Origin: Simiduia agarivorans SA1 = DSM 21679
GTDB lineage: Bacteria; Pseudomonadota; Gammaproteobacteria; Pseudomonadales; Cellvibrionaceae
DNA: 64,000 nucleotides
Assembly: GCF_000305785.2 (NCBI RefSeq)
Contig: NC_018868.3
Coordinates: forward strand, 3,456,270 to 3,520,269
Reading direction: 5' to 3'
Below, in pieces: positions 1 to 7,798 of this stretch (position 1 is the stretch's first letter; each line of letters starts with the position of its first letter). The position numbers were made by a program, and so were the translations under genes. The notes below the pieces were generated by a model. That model searched no databases. It worked only from the letters and a program-made list of their open reading frames with translations, and was not told the origin of the DNA.

Positions 1-314
1 GTCACGCCGGACACCAGCAGTGAATCTGCCTCCCCCACAATCAGCCCGGCCGGGCCTATGCCCTGGCTCACCAGGTCGAGCAGTACCAGGCCCGTGTGGG
101 TGCTGCCAATACAGGAAGGAAATACCAGAATTTTGCCACGGCTTTCGGCGCGGTAAAGCGGGTGATGGCGGTCATGCATGCGTGATTTTTTGCCCGGCAA
201 TAAATTCGCCGGTTTGCAATGGGCGGCGGTGAAGTTGATGGGCTGATCGGTCACCAGTGCCGGGCCTTTTGCGTTGCCCGCGAGAATGACGCGGCCCTGA
301 ATTAGGTTGTTCAT
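1..314 (-). CDS. Aconitase X small (swivel) subunit, DUF126, partial at 3' end
   Basis: Translating the minus strand from the ATG at 314 gives MNNLIQGRVILAGNAKGPAL and then an open frame that runs off the window. The N-terminus and the ending (SQGIGPAGLIVGEADSLLVSGV-like) match the DUF126 swivel domain, which carries part of the aconitase X active site. The ATG follows the TAA stop of the large subunit directly, so the two chains are translationally coupled and form one heteromeric enzyme. The C-terminus lies before position 1. Characterised bacterial AcnX enzymes include cis-3-hydroxy-L-proline dehydratases; archaeal ones act on phosphomevalonate. Which substrate applies cannot be read from this fragment. 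Confidence 0.85.
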   Translation of the reverse strand, partial: MNNLIQGRVILAGNAKGPALVTDQPINFTAAHCKPANLLPGKKSRMHDRHHPLYRAESRGKILVFPSCIGSTHTGLVLLDLVSQGIGPAGLIVGEADSLLVSGV

Positions 315-1484
315 TTACAGGACTCCGCACACGGCCAGCAACTCAGACAGGTCGCCGTACTCGGTGCCGTCGAGATAGTAATAAAGCTTGCCGGAATTGG
401 TGAGCACCTGTTGCGAGCCGAGCCCGATGCGCACAGACAGGCCGGCCAGCGGGCAATGCGCATACAATTCGACGCCTGCCTCTAATAGCGCCCGGTGCAT
501 CGGCAATTTTTCCAAGCGCCGCAGGTCGGCTGGCACAAGATGAAACAGCGTGCGCTTTTTGACTTTTTTACCAACAAAATGTTCGCCGGTCGCCAGCGCT
601 TCTTCCAGCGTCATTTGCGGGCAGCCAAAGGCAACGATTTTGGATGCGTTCTGTATTTCCTGATTGGCGCGCACCGCGGTTAAATCGGCCTGGGTGATGG
701 TGATGACCTGTTCCGGTTCGCGTCCCCGAAACGCGGTGGCTTCATCGGGTGCTTCCGGGGTCAGACCCAGCACGTGGAATAACGAGACGCTGCCGCTCGC
801 AGCCATGGCGCCACCCATGTTTTTCAGCTCGGTGGCTGAGAAAGGGTAGTGATCGAGTACCGGGGTTTTGTCCACGCACCGTTTGCCCAGAATAAAACCG
901 AGCGCGGCGGCGTCCATCACCTGTATGTCGAGCTTGACGCGGATCTGGCCGGCCCGGTTCTGGTCCAGCAGAAAACCGAATTCCGGCGTAAGACCGGTAA
1001 TGGCCTGACAGATATCCACCAGAATGGAGTTGCGGTTGCTGCGCGCACCGATCACTGAATTGGCGTAAATAATCGCGGAGCTTTCGGCCCAGCCGAGAAT
1101 ATCGCCAAAGCGGGGTATATTGGCCTCGTGGTAACACACGCAGGAATAGTTGGGTGTCACACCCAAGGCTTCCAGGTTCTGCTCGTGTTGTTGTTGGCCA
1201 CGCAATACCAACCGGTTCTGCAGACTGAAATCGTAGCCAGGGCGGGGATTGGCGGTGGTCGGTACTTTTACTTTGAGTCCGGCGGCTACCAGCTTTTCCA
1301 CCACGGCGTAATAGCCTTTGAAGGACGCAATTTTAAAACTGCCGGTAAGGTGCGCGCTCACGATGGGCACCAGCCGGGTGGCACCAAAGGCTTCACCGTA
1401 GCGCACCAGCGTCGCCATGCACTGGGCGAATTCCGGGCCCAGGCTGCCGTCCAGCCAGGCCTGTTGTTTATCGGTGAGTTGCAT
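315..1484 (-). CDS. Aconitase X catalytic (large) subunit, DUF521
   Basis: 389 aa, the usual length for the separate large subunit of aconitase X, a [Fe-S] hydro-lyase distantly related to aconitase. The cysteines expected to hold the cluster are visible in SCVCYHEANIP (about residue 116), AFGCPQMTLEEA (about 288) and YAHCPLAG (about 344). The motif GWAESSAIIYANSVIGARSN is typical of the family. It is followed without a gap by the swivel subunit. In bacteria this pair usually means cis-3-hydroxy-L-proline dehydratase in hydroxyproline catabolism, but no other hydroxyproline gene is visible here, so the substrate is inferred only from the family. Confidence 0.88.
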   Translation of the reverse strand: MQLTDKQQAWLDGSLGPEFAQCMATLVRYGEAFGATRLVPIVSAHLTGSFKIASFKGYYAVVEKLVAAGLKVKVPTTANPRPGYDFSLQNRLVLRGQQQHEQNLEALGVTPNYSCVCYHEANIPRFGDILGWAESSAIIYANSVIGARSNRNSILVDICQAITGLTPEFGFLLDQNRAGQIRVKLDIQVMDAAALGFILGKRCVDKTPVLDHYPFSATELKNMGGAMAASGSVSLFHVLGLTPEAPDEATAFRGREPEQVITITQADLTAVRANQEIQNASKIVAFGCPQMTLEEALATGEHFVGKKVKKRTLFHLVPADLRRLEKLPMHRALLEAGVELYAHCPLAGLSVRIGLGSQQVLTNSGKLYYYLDGTEYGDLSELLAVCGVL

Positions 1485-1572
1485 TTTGGGTGTCTCGCCG
1501 CCATCTTAGCTGCTGAATAAGCACCATAACTTAAATTGTACTTTAGTGCAAAAAAATAAAAGGACGTGTCAA

Positions 1573-1971
1573 ATGAAATGGATGCAAACGCTTCAGGCCG
1601 GGATCCGGACCCCGGGTTTCTGGCGCCGGGCAGCGCTTTGGGCGCTGTTGTTGTGTCTGGCGCCCTTTGCCATTGAGATCATCATCATGGCGGACCTGAT
1701 AGGCATTGAGCTGGCCATGGCGTTTGTGGCTTATTGGGGCCGGGATCTTTGGGCCCAGTGGCTGACGCGTTGGGACCGGTGGGTGGCATTCTGTCACGAA
1801 TCTTGTCTGATCCTGGCCAGTCACTGCCAGTTTGAGCGGCGCAATTTCCTGGTGTTGTGCGGCTTCAGCGTTGCGTTGGTCGTTCTGGGTTCACCGCTGC
1901 TGGCCTCTGCAGGCTGGTTGCCAATGATGGTGTTGGCGCCTGATTTGTCCCCTTTCACAGGATTCAGTTGA
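1573..1971 (+). CDS. Small membrane protein of unknown function
   Basis: 132 aa from the ATG at 1573, which has AAAGGA about 8 nt upstream; a GTG at 1546 in the same frame has no ribosome site. Two hydrophobic segments are visible (about residues 22-45, [20 protein letters not shown], and about 93-120, [20 protein letters not shown]), separated by a Trp/Arg-rich loop. I recognise no family. Its stop overlaps the next start (TGATG), so it is probably co-translated with the YaiI-family gene. Function unknown; likely an inner-membrane protein. Confidence 0.7.
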   Translation: MKWMQTLQAGIRTPGFWRRAALWALLLCLAPFAIEIIIMADLIGIELAMAFVAYWGRDLWAQWLTRWDRWVAFCHESCLILASHCQFERRNFLVLCGFSVALVVLGSPLLASAGWLPMMVLAPDLSPFTGFS

Positions 1972-2423
1972 TGACCATATGGGTGGATGCGGACGCCTGT
2001 CCGCAAGTGATAAAGGAAATCCTGTTCCGCGCCGCCGAGCGCGCGCAGGTGATGGTGACGCTGGTGGCTAATCAGGCCATGCGTACACCCAATAGCCGTT
2101 GGGTCACGTCACTGCAGGTGAGTCAGGGCTTTGATGTGGCCGACAATGAGATCGTCCAGCGCCTGAGCCCCGGCGATCTGGTGGTAACCCAGGATATTCC
2201 ACTCGCCGATGAAGTGTTGCAAAAGGGCGCCGATGCCATCAACCCCCGTGGCGAGCGCTATACCCAGGCCAACATCAAGGCGCGCCTGAACATGCGCGAC
2301 TTTATGGATACCCTGCGCGCCAGTGGCGTGCAGACCGGTGGGCCGCCGCCATTCAGCCAGGCTGATCGCAAAGCCTTTGCCGATCAACTCGATCGCTGGC
2401 TGGCCAAACGGGCAAAGCGTTGA
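1971..2423 (+). CDS. YaiI/YqxD family protein (UPF0178)
   Basis: 150 aa from the ATG at 1971; an upstream in-frame TTG adds one residue only. The family signature is clear: N-terminal [16 protein letters not shown], central [20 protein letters not shown] and [20 protein letters not shown]. These proteins have a PIN-like fold with a conserved DADAC acidic motif, and their biochemical role is not established. The start overlaps the stop of the preceding membrane-protein gene by one base, and a SpoIIAA-like gene follows, so it sits in a small co-directional cluster. Confidence 0.9.
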   Translation: MTIWVDADACPQVIKEILFRAAERAQVMVTLVANQAMRTPNSRWVTSLQVSQGFDVADNEIVQRLSPGDLVVTQDIPLADEVLQKGADAINPRGERYTQANIKARLNMRDFMDTLRASGVQTGGPPPFSQADRKAFADQLDRWLAKRAKR

Positions 2424-2467
2424 GCCAGCAGCTAAGGTTAGGAAGTAACTGGCAAAGCGGGTGCCCG

Positions 2468-2824
2468 ATGGCGCGCAAAGGCTTTAAATACGAAATGGAG
2501 CTCACCGAGCGCGGTTTGTGTGTGCAGCTGTGGGCGGTGGGGCGCCCGGACGATGAGGATTTCGCCCGGGTAGCGCCGTTGTTGGAGCTCGCCCGCAAGA
2601 GTGTGGATGATGAGCGCATTGACCTGTGCCTGGATGTGTCCGGCTGCGGTAATGCCGCCCTCAGCGTGCTTTGTATGTGCCTGGCCTCGCACCCCTATCG
2701 GCGGGTGGCGATTGTGGGCGAGGGCGACTGGCACCGTTGGTGCGTGCAAACCGCGATCCCTATTGTCTCCGTACCCTTGCATTATTTTGATTCAAAAGTC
2801 GCGGCAATGGATTGGTTGTCATGA
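2468..2824 (+). CDS. SpoIIAA-like (STAS-fold) protein
   Basis: 118 aa from the ATG at 2468; an in-frame TTG at 2420 overlaps the previous stop but gives a tail that does not look conserved. The sequence (FKYEMELTERGLCVQLWAVG, then ARKSVDDERIDLCLDVSGCG and YRRVAIVGEGDW) has the alternating strand/helix pattern of SpoIIAA-like proteins found alone in many proteobacteria. There is no anti-sigma factor gene nearby, so a role in partner switching is not supported. Its stop overlaps the next start (ATGA), which suggests co-translation with the DUF1287 gene. Confidence 0.6.
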   Translation: MARKGFKYEMELTERGLCVQLWAVGRPDDEDFARVAPLLELARKSVDDERIDLCLDVSGCGNAALSVLCMCLASHPYRRVAIVGEGDWHRWCVQTAIPIVSVPLHYFDSKVAAMDWLS

Positions 2825-3402
2825 TGCGTATCGGCCTTTTCCTGTTGGCCTGCGCCTTGGGGTGGCCCACGGTATTGGCGGCCATTTCACCAGCGCAGTT
2901 GGTGGACGCAGCGCGCGAACGCACCCAACACAGTGTGACCTACGACGGCCGTTATCTCGCCATTGATTATCCGGGCGGCGACGTGCCGGCAAACATCGGT
3001 GTGTGTACCGATGTGGTCATCCGCAGTTACCGCGCCTTGGGCATCGATTTGCAGGTGTTGGTGCATGAAGACATGCAGCAGCGCTTTGATGCCTATCCGT
3101 CTAAGCGGTTGTGGGGGTTAACCCGCACTGACCGCAATATCGATCACCGGCGGGTGCCTAATTTGCAGGCGTTTTTCAGCTATGCGGGCGCGGTGTTGCC
3201 GGTTACGGACACGCCATCGGACTACCAGCCCGGTGATCTGGTGACCTGGATGTTGCCTGGCAACTTACCGCACATCGGCATTGTGTCCGACAAGAAAACC
3301 GGTGAACGGCCGTGGATTATCCACAACATCGGTGCCGGACCCAAAGAAGAAGACCGCCTGTTCGATTACCCCATTACCGGCCACTACCGGTATTTACACT
3401 GA
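2821..3402 (+). CDS. DUF1287 secreted protein, NlpC/P60-like
   Basis: 193 aa from the ATG at 2821. Residues 1-20 are a Sec signal peptide (LFLLACALGWPTVLAA). The mature part carries the DUF1287 pattern: YDGRYLAIDYPGGDVP, then NIGVCTDVVIRSYRALGIDL with the conserved cysteine, the segment GDLVTWMLPGNLPHIGIVSD with the conserved histidine, and WIIHNIG near the end. This Cys/His arrangement resembles NlpC/P60 cysteine hydrolases, so a periplasmic amidase or peptidase role is plausible but unproven. It overlaps the upstream SpoIIAA-like gene by 4 nt. Confidence 0.85.
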   Translation: MMRIGLFLLACALGWPTVLAAISPAQLVDAARERTQHSVTYDGRYLAIDYPGGDVPANIGVCTDVVIRSYRALGIDLQVLVHEDMQQRFDAYPSKRLWGLTRTDRNIDHRRVPNLQAFFSYAGAVLPVTDTPSDYQPGDLVTWMLPGNLPHIGIVSDKKTGERPWIIHNIGAGPKEEDRLFDYPITGHYRYLH

Positions 3403-3467
3403 TGCCGCGGTGGAACTAACGCGCGCCTGCGAAGTCCAAGGCTCCAACCCGTTCAAGGAATGAAACA

Positions 3468-3671
3468 ATGCCACGTCTGTTTATGTTTTTCGCGCTGACC
3501 CTGTGCCTGAGTGCCTGTTCCAACAAGCAGATCTACGACGGTGCCCAGTACAACAACGAGCGCGAATGCTACCAGCGGCCGGAATCACAGGTTGATGAAT
3601 GCCTGCAGCAGAACAGTCAGTCCTATGAAGACTACCAGCGCGAGCGCGAGGCATTGAAAAAGGCAGAATAA
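3468..3671 (+). CDS. Small lipoprotein
   Basis: 67 aa. The N-terminus MPRLFMFFALTLCLSACSNK is a lipoprotein signal with lipobox LSAC. The mature part of about 50 residues is polar, rich in Gln, Glu and Tyr, and contains two further cysteines (about positions 34 and 45) that could pair. AAGGA lies about 9 nt before the ATG. It is the last gene of the + strand cluster and abuts, tail to tail, the kinase gene on the other strand. No family recognised. Confidence 0.7.
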   Translation: MPRLFMFFALTLCLSACSNKQIYDGAQYNNERECYQRPESQVDECLQQNSQSYEDYQREREALKKAE

Positions 3672-4535
3672 TCAGGCGTGCAGCTGATAGAGCGCGTCGC
3701 GGATCCAATTCGGACTGCCCACACCTTTGTGCCACATGATCAATGACCAGGAGGCGGCATAGGCCCAATACACCTGACGGGCCCAGGCCAGTTCGCGCGC
3801 GCTGACACCATAGGATTGCAGTTGCAGCAAACGCCGGGCCTGATCGTTGGTGAGCGTGTGGCACGCGAGCAAGGTGGCCAGATCCACTCGTCGGTCACTC
3901 ACACAGCTGTATTCAAAATCGATGCACACCAAACGGTCTTGATGTACCAGTAAATTGTGCGGGTTCAGGTCGCGATGGCAGAAGCTCAATTGTTGTGAGT
4001 CCTGCAAGCCCGCGATGGCCTCTTCAATTTTATCCTCTTGTGCCAGCAAGGCGTTAAAAGCTTCCCGCTGATGGGCATCGAACGTGGGCGCGTATTGCGC
4101 GAGCAGGTCACGGTAATGTTGCCACTGGGTTGCCGGCGTGATCACCCGCGCGGTTTTCGGTAAAAACTGCAGGCTGGTGAGCAGTTCGTGCAACATGCGC
4201 ACGGTTTTCAGGTCGTTCGGGTAGCGCTTGTGCCAGGGCGGTTCAGTGTGCACATAGCGGCTCAGATAGTAGCGGTAGTCACCACTGACAAAACGCAGTT
4301 CCGGCGCCAGTCCGGCCGCTGCGGCCAAGCGCCAGCAGGCCACTTCCCGCTCGCGCGGGCAGAGTTCGGTGGTATGCCGGCTGTTGACCCGCAGCACCCA
4401 GCTCTCGCCCTGGCTTGTGGCCAGAAAGTTCTGGTTACTGGTGCCCATGCACAGGGGCGCCACCGGCTTGAGGCCGTGGATGCCCGCGTCCGCCAGTTCG
4501 GCGTGCAGCAGTGGGTCGGCAAATTCAGGCAGCAT
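3672..4535 (-). CDS. Aminoglycoside phosphotransferase-fold kinase, probable thiamine kinase
   Basis: 287 aa with the choline-kinase/APH fold. The N-lobe contains CMGTSNQNFLATSQGESWVL as its nucleotide loop; the catalytic loop is FCHRDLNPHNLL (Asp base, Asn metal ligand), followed by the metal-binding CIDFEYS. Length and layout resemble ThiK. It is the last gene of the operon that begins with a TPP riboswitch, 1 nt after the permease stop, so the most economical role is phosphorylating imported thiamine to trap it in the cytoplasm. Without context one would call it a choline/ethanolamine kinase-like protein; the thiamine assignment rests on the operon. Confidence 0.75.
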   Translation of the reverse strand: MLPEFADPLLHAELADAGIHGLKPVAPLCMGTSNQNFLATSQGESWVLRVNSRHTTELCPREREVACWRLAAAAGLAPELRFVSGDYRYYLSRYVHTEPPWHKRYPNDLKTVRMLHELLTSLQFLPKTARVITPATQWQHYRDLLAQYAPTFDAHQREAFNALLAQEDKIEEAIAGLQDSQQLSFCHRDLNPHNLLVHQDRLVCIDFEYSCVSDRRVDLATLLACHTLTNDQARRLLQLQSYGVSARELAWARQVYWAYAASWSLIMWHKGVGSPNWIRDALYQLHA

Positions 4536-4536
4536 G

Positions 4537-5160
4537 TCAGGCCGGGCGGTGTGCTACGTGTGGCTGGCGCGGGTGCAGGCGTTGGTACCAGAGCCAGTAG
4601 CCAGCGGCGGCAATACCCACATACAGTACGAACAGCGCACTGGTGAGCAGCAAGCCCTTATTCAGGTACAGATAGATCGACACTATGTCGATTACGATCC
4701 AGTAGAGCCAGTTTTCCAGCACCTTCTGCGCGACCAGCCAGGTGGCAAAGACGGCAAACACGGTGGTGGCGGCATCCAGCCAGGGATAATCGGCGTGGGT
4801 ATAAGTGGACATCACGAAGCCTGCCACCATGGCAATGGCGGCCATCAATGCGACCCACAACACGTGCCGTTGCCAGCGCCAGCTCTGGATGGCTTTGGGC
4901 TTGCCCTTGTCATCCCGACGCCACACCATAAAGCCGTACACGGCCATGGCCATGTAGTAGGCGTTCAGCAGTGATTCCATCAGCAGCGACACTTCCCAGA
5001 AAATCACCGTGTAAATGGCAGTGCTGAACAGTGCCGCCGGCCAGCACCAAAGACTTTCTTTGGCGGCCAGCAGTACATAGGCCAATGCCAGTACCACGGC
5101 GAGGGCTTCCCACTGACTCAGTGCGCTGGCGTCGCGCAACAGGGCGTTGATCCACTCCAC
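4537..5160 (-). CDS. pnuT: PnuC-family transporter, probable thiamine permease PnuT
   Basis: 207 aa from a GTG at 5160, just after the upstream stop; an in-frame start at 5208 would add 16 polar residues and overlap the preceding gene by 46 nt. Several membrane helices are evident. PnuC-family features include the early NxxxY-like region ESLLNAYYMAMAVYGFMVWR, and near the end VLENWLYWIVIDIVSIYLYL, matching the ENWLLW(V/I)IIN segment of PnuC. PnuC proteins import nicotinamide riboside. Members within TPP-riboswitch operons are predicted thiamine transporters (PnuT), and this one lies between a thiamine-binding protein and a kinase. Start site uncertain. Confidence 0.82.
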   Translation of the reverse strand: MEWINALLRDASALSQWEALAVVLALAYVLLAAKESLWCWPAALFSTAIYTVIFWEVSLLMESLLNAYYMAMAVYGFMVWRRDDKGKPKAIQSWRWQRHVLWVALMAAIAMVAGFVMSTYTHADYPWLDAATTVFAVFATWLVAQKVLENWLYWIVIDIVSIYLYLNKGLLLTSALFVLYVGIAAAGYWLWYQRLHPRQPHVAHRPA

Positions 5161-5162
5161 GG

Positions 5163-5423
5163 TTATTGCCTGTGGGAAAGGTCGAGTGCGCCGTTGATGA
5201 ACTTGCACACGAACACGGCGCGGCCAAAGCGTTCGTGTGCGGCTTTCATTTCGACGCCGAGCATCTGCATGACCGCGTCGTAATCACCACTCACCTGCGT
5301 GGCCATGGCATTGGTCACGCGGGTGATGCCAGGGTACTGATCGAGCCGTCCGATAAACCATTTGATCGGCTCGATGTAGTCGTCGCGCAGTGGATACAGG
5401 GATATTTCCGCGGTGAGTTGCAT
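5163..5423 (-). CDS. YkoF-like thiamine/HMP-binding domain protein
   Basis: 86 aa from the ATG at 5423, preceded by GAGG 9 nt upstream; the upstream in-frame TTG at 5438 is less likely. The sequence MQLTAEISLYPLRDDYIEPI, the middle GITRVTNAMATQVSGDYDAV and the end FGRAVFVCKFINGAL follow the ferredoxin-like fold of single-domain YkoF/MTH1187 proteins, which bind thiamine or its hydroxymethylpyrimidine part. There is no signal peptide, so it is cytoplasmic. It begins 12 nt after the TonB receptor stop and precedes the permease, consistent with handling of imported vitamin. Confidence 0.8.
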   Translation of the reverse strand: MQLTAEISLYPLRDDYIEPIKWFIGRLDQYPGITRVTNAMATQVSGDYDAVMQMLGVEMKAAHERFGRAVFVCKFINGALDLSHRQ

Positions 5424-5434
5424 TTGCTGTTGCC

Positions 5435-7564
5435 TCAATCAAAGTGCAGTTGTGCGGTCACGCCAATCTGGCGCGGATCGCCAAAGCGGATGTATTGGGT
5501 GTCGGCCCAATCTTCCGACGGATCATTACCAAAGTAAAATCCGCGTACGCCATAGCGCTCGTCCGTGAGGTTGCGACCCCAGGCATACAGTGCCCAGGAT
5601 TGCGCTTCATAGCCCACGCGCGCGTTGAACAGGGTGTAGGCCTGTGAGCGGGAATCGTTGCTGTCGGAATAATAAAACGCGCTCTTGCCGTTCAGGCTCA
5701 GGTTGGCAAACCAGCCGAGGCTGCGGAAACTCATGCCGGCGCTGTAAGTCCAGCGCGGCGCGTGTGCCAGGTCGCGGCCCGATAAATCCACCGGGCTGCC
5801 GTATTTGTCCTGGTACACATAGTCGCCATACTGCGCCTGCAGGTAGCCCACGCTGCCGTAAAATTCGATCTGCTCGGTGGCGCTGATGCGGCCTTCAAAC
5901 TCTGCGCCGTAATTGTCGGAGCTGCCGGCATTTTCGGTGAACAGAATGAAGCGCTGCGGATCGTCCGGGTCCTGCAGCGACGCCGCCACCTGTTGATCCT
6001 GCCGGTCCATGTAAAACAGCGTCACGGTGGTGTGCGCACGGCCTTCGGCCCAGTTGGATTTCAGGGCCCACTCGGCGTTGTACAAGGTCTCGGCATCAAA
6101 GGTTTTTTTGTCAGCCAGTGCCGGTGGCAGGGTCATGTTAAAGCCACCGGCTTTGTAGCCGCGCGCCAGACGCACATAGCTGGTGTGGCTGTCGGACAGC
6201 ACTTTCGTCAGCGCCAGATGACCGCCCCACATGGATTCGGAGGGTGAGAAATTGTCGTTGTTAGAGTCTTCGTATTTGGCATTGCGCGTTTCCGAGCGGA
6301 GGCCCACCGACAGTGCCCAGCCCGCGCCCAGGTCGGAATCCGTCTGGGCAAAGACCGCGGTGTTGGTGGCGCGATATTCAGAGGCCAGTACTTCATCGGG
6401 CCAGCTGTTGTATTCGGAATAGAGGTCGTTGTCCTCTTCCAGCGTGCGACCGTAAATGCCGAGCAGCCAATCGGTGCTGCCATTAAACAGGCGGCTGGCT
6501 TCTGTGGAGGCAAGACGGAACTCCTGGCTCAGGGTGTCGCGTTCGGCTTGTTTGTCCCATATGTAATCGTACACGCAGGGCTCGGTGCCCACCGGGTTCC
6601 AATCGTCGTCGTAGGCGGTGCAGGTTTTTGCGGCCCAGTAGTCCGGGTTGGCCCAGTCGCCGTCATAGGCGTGCTGGTGCTCTGTATTAGCCAGCGAGGT
6701 AATCGCGGTGAGCGCCACCTCATCAGTCGCCCATTCGATTTTCAGGCTGGCGCCCTGGGTGGTCTGGTTGTCGGTACCGGGCTTATCGGTGAGCGTATCA
6801 AAGCCGTTGTTGTCCAGCGTCCAGGCGTCGTAGCCGTTGTCCAGTCTGGCGTAGAGGTAATTCAGGTCGATGCGCAGGTTGTCAGTGGCGTCCCAACGCA
6901 GTTTGGCGCGCGTGGTCAGCTCGTCCCGGCCGTTGGTGTCATCGCGGCCGAGATAGGCGTTGTCGCGGTATCCATTTTGCTGCTGGGATTCCACCGCCAG
7001 GCGGTAGCTCAGTTGTTCGCCGGCCGGGCCGGACACGCTCAGGCCCAGGCCTTGCTGATCATCCTGACCCAGGGTCACCTGGCCGTTCACGGCAAAGGTG
7101 TCAGTGGGGTCTTCGCTTTTCAGCCGGATCATGCCGGCCAGGGCGTTGGCGCCAAAGCGAGTGCTTTGCGGGCCGCGCAAGACTTCAATCTGCTGGATGT
7201 CGAAGGTGCTGGCGGCCATGCCGAGGCCTGACAGGTCGACGTCATCCACCATAAAGCCCACAGAACTGTTTGGGGCGCCTTGGTAATCTTCCTGCTCACC
7301 GACGCCGCGAATCTGGAAGTAACGCGGGCGGCTGGTGGCGCCGGACCAGTTCAGGTTGGCCACGCTGTTGAGCACGTCCTCAAAGTGGCGCGCACTTTCA
7401 TCGCGCATGGCTTGTTGGTCGATCACCGTGATGGAGCTGGGGACCTCCTGCCAGGTGGTGTCGCGGAAATCGGCGGTGACAGTGATTTCTTCCAGTGGCG
7501 CGGCAGCCACCTGGCCGGCGATGGCCAGCGCCAGGCCGGATACTATTAAGCGATATTCAGTCAT
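5435..7564 (-). CDS. TonB-dependent receptor, probable thiamine (or precursor) receptor
   Basis: 709 aa. Signal peptide to about residue 22 (LIVSGLALAIAGQVAAA). A TonB-box-like EEITVTADFRD follows, then the plug domain with IRGVGEQEDYQG and the typical IEVLRGPQSTRFGANALAGM, then a long 22-strand-type barrel with regions such as GYKAGGFNMTLP and WALYAWGRNLTDERYGVRGF. It is the first gene after the TPP riboswitch, so expression should fall when thiamine pyrophosphate is plentiful. The ligand is inferred from this control and from the YkoF, PnuT and kinase genes downstream; such receptors have been called OMR1 in thiamine regulon studies. Confidence 0.88.
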   Translation of the reverse strand: MTEYRLIVSGLALAIAGQVAAAPLEEITVTADFRDTTWQEVPSSITVIDQQAMRDESARHFEDVLNSVANLNWSGATSRPRYFQIRGVGEQEDYQGAPNSSVGFMVDDVDLSGLGMAASTFDIQQIEVLRGPQSTRFGANALAGMIRLKSEDPTDTFAVNGQVTLGQDDQQGLGLSVSGPAGEQLSYRLAVESQQQNGYRDNAYLGRDDTNGRDELTTRAKLRWDATDNLRIDLNYLYARLDNGYDAWTLDNNGFDTLTDKPGTDNQTTQGASLKIEWATDEVALTAITSLANTEHQHAYDGDWANPDYWAAKTCTAYDDDWNPVGTEPCVYDYIWDKQAERDTLSQEFRLASTEASRLFNGSTDWLLGIYGRTLEEDNDLYSEYNSWPDEVLASEYRATNTAVFAQTDSDLGAGWALSVGLRSETRNAKYEDSNNDNFSPSESMWGGHLALTKVLSDSHTSYVRLARGYKAGGFNMTLPPALADKKTFDAETLYNAEWALKSNWAEGRAHTTVTLFYMDRQDQQVAASLQDPDDPQRFILFTENAGSSDNYGAEFEGRISATEQIEFYGSVGYLQAQYGDYVYQDKYGSPVDLSGRDLAHAPRWTYSAGMSFRSLGWFANLSLNGKSAFYYSDSNDSRSQAYTLFNARVGYEAQSWALYAWGRNLTDERYGVRGFYFGNDPSEDWADTQYIRFGDPRQIGVTAQLHFD

Positions 7565-7635
7565 TTACATGGACCTCAATTCATTAAGAAGTGAGATCCG
7601 GCGGTCATGCGCGGGGGTCAAACAGAAAGGCGAAA

Positions 7636-7722
7636 GCCTGTGTGCCTATTCCTACGCCGGTACTAGCCGGATCAGGTTCAAGGGTGTGATCTCAGTCTGG
7701 TAGGCCAGACACCCCTTGGCGG
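7636..7722 (-). promoter_or_regulatory. TPP riboswitch (THI element)
   Basis: On the minus strand the element reads CCAAGGGGTG, then CTGAGATCACACCCTTGAAC, then CTGATCCGGCTAGTACCGGC followed by GTAGGAA. These are the conserved blocks of the thiamine pyrophosphate aptamer: the P2/J2-3 CTGAGA, ACCCTTGAACCTGATC, and the P4/P5 hairpin with TAGTACCGGCGTAGG. It lies about 70 nt upstream of the TonB receptor start and points the same way. The expression platform between aptamer and start codon was not resolved. Boundaries are approximate. Confidence 0.97.
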
Positions 7723-7798
7723 GCGCTATGGTACCAGCTGCAGGTGTTTGCGTCAGCTTGTCTATACTCAGGAGATAATGCTAAGGCGGAGGGCGGCC

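Noticed and set aside
742..1520. Several open frames of 60-131 aa on both strands over the aconitase X gene
   Set aside because: They are shadows of the real gene in other frames, with no ribosome sites or family features.
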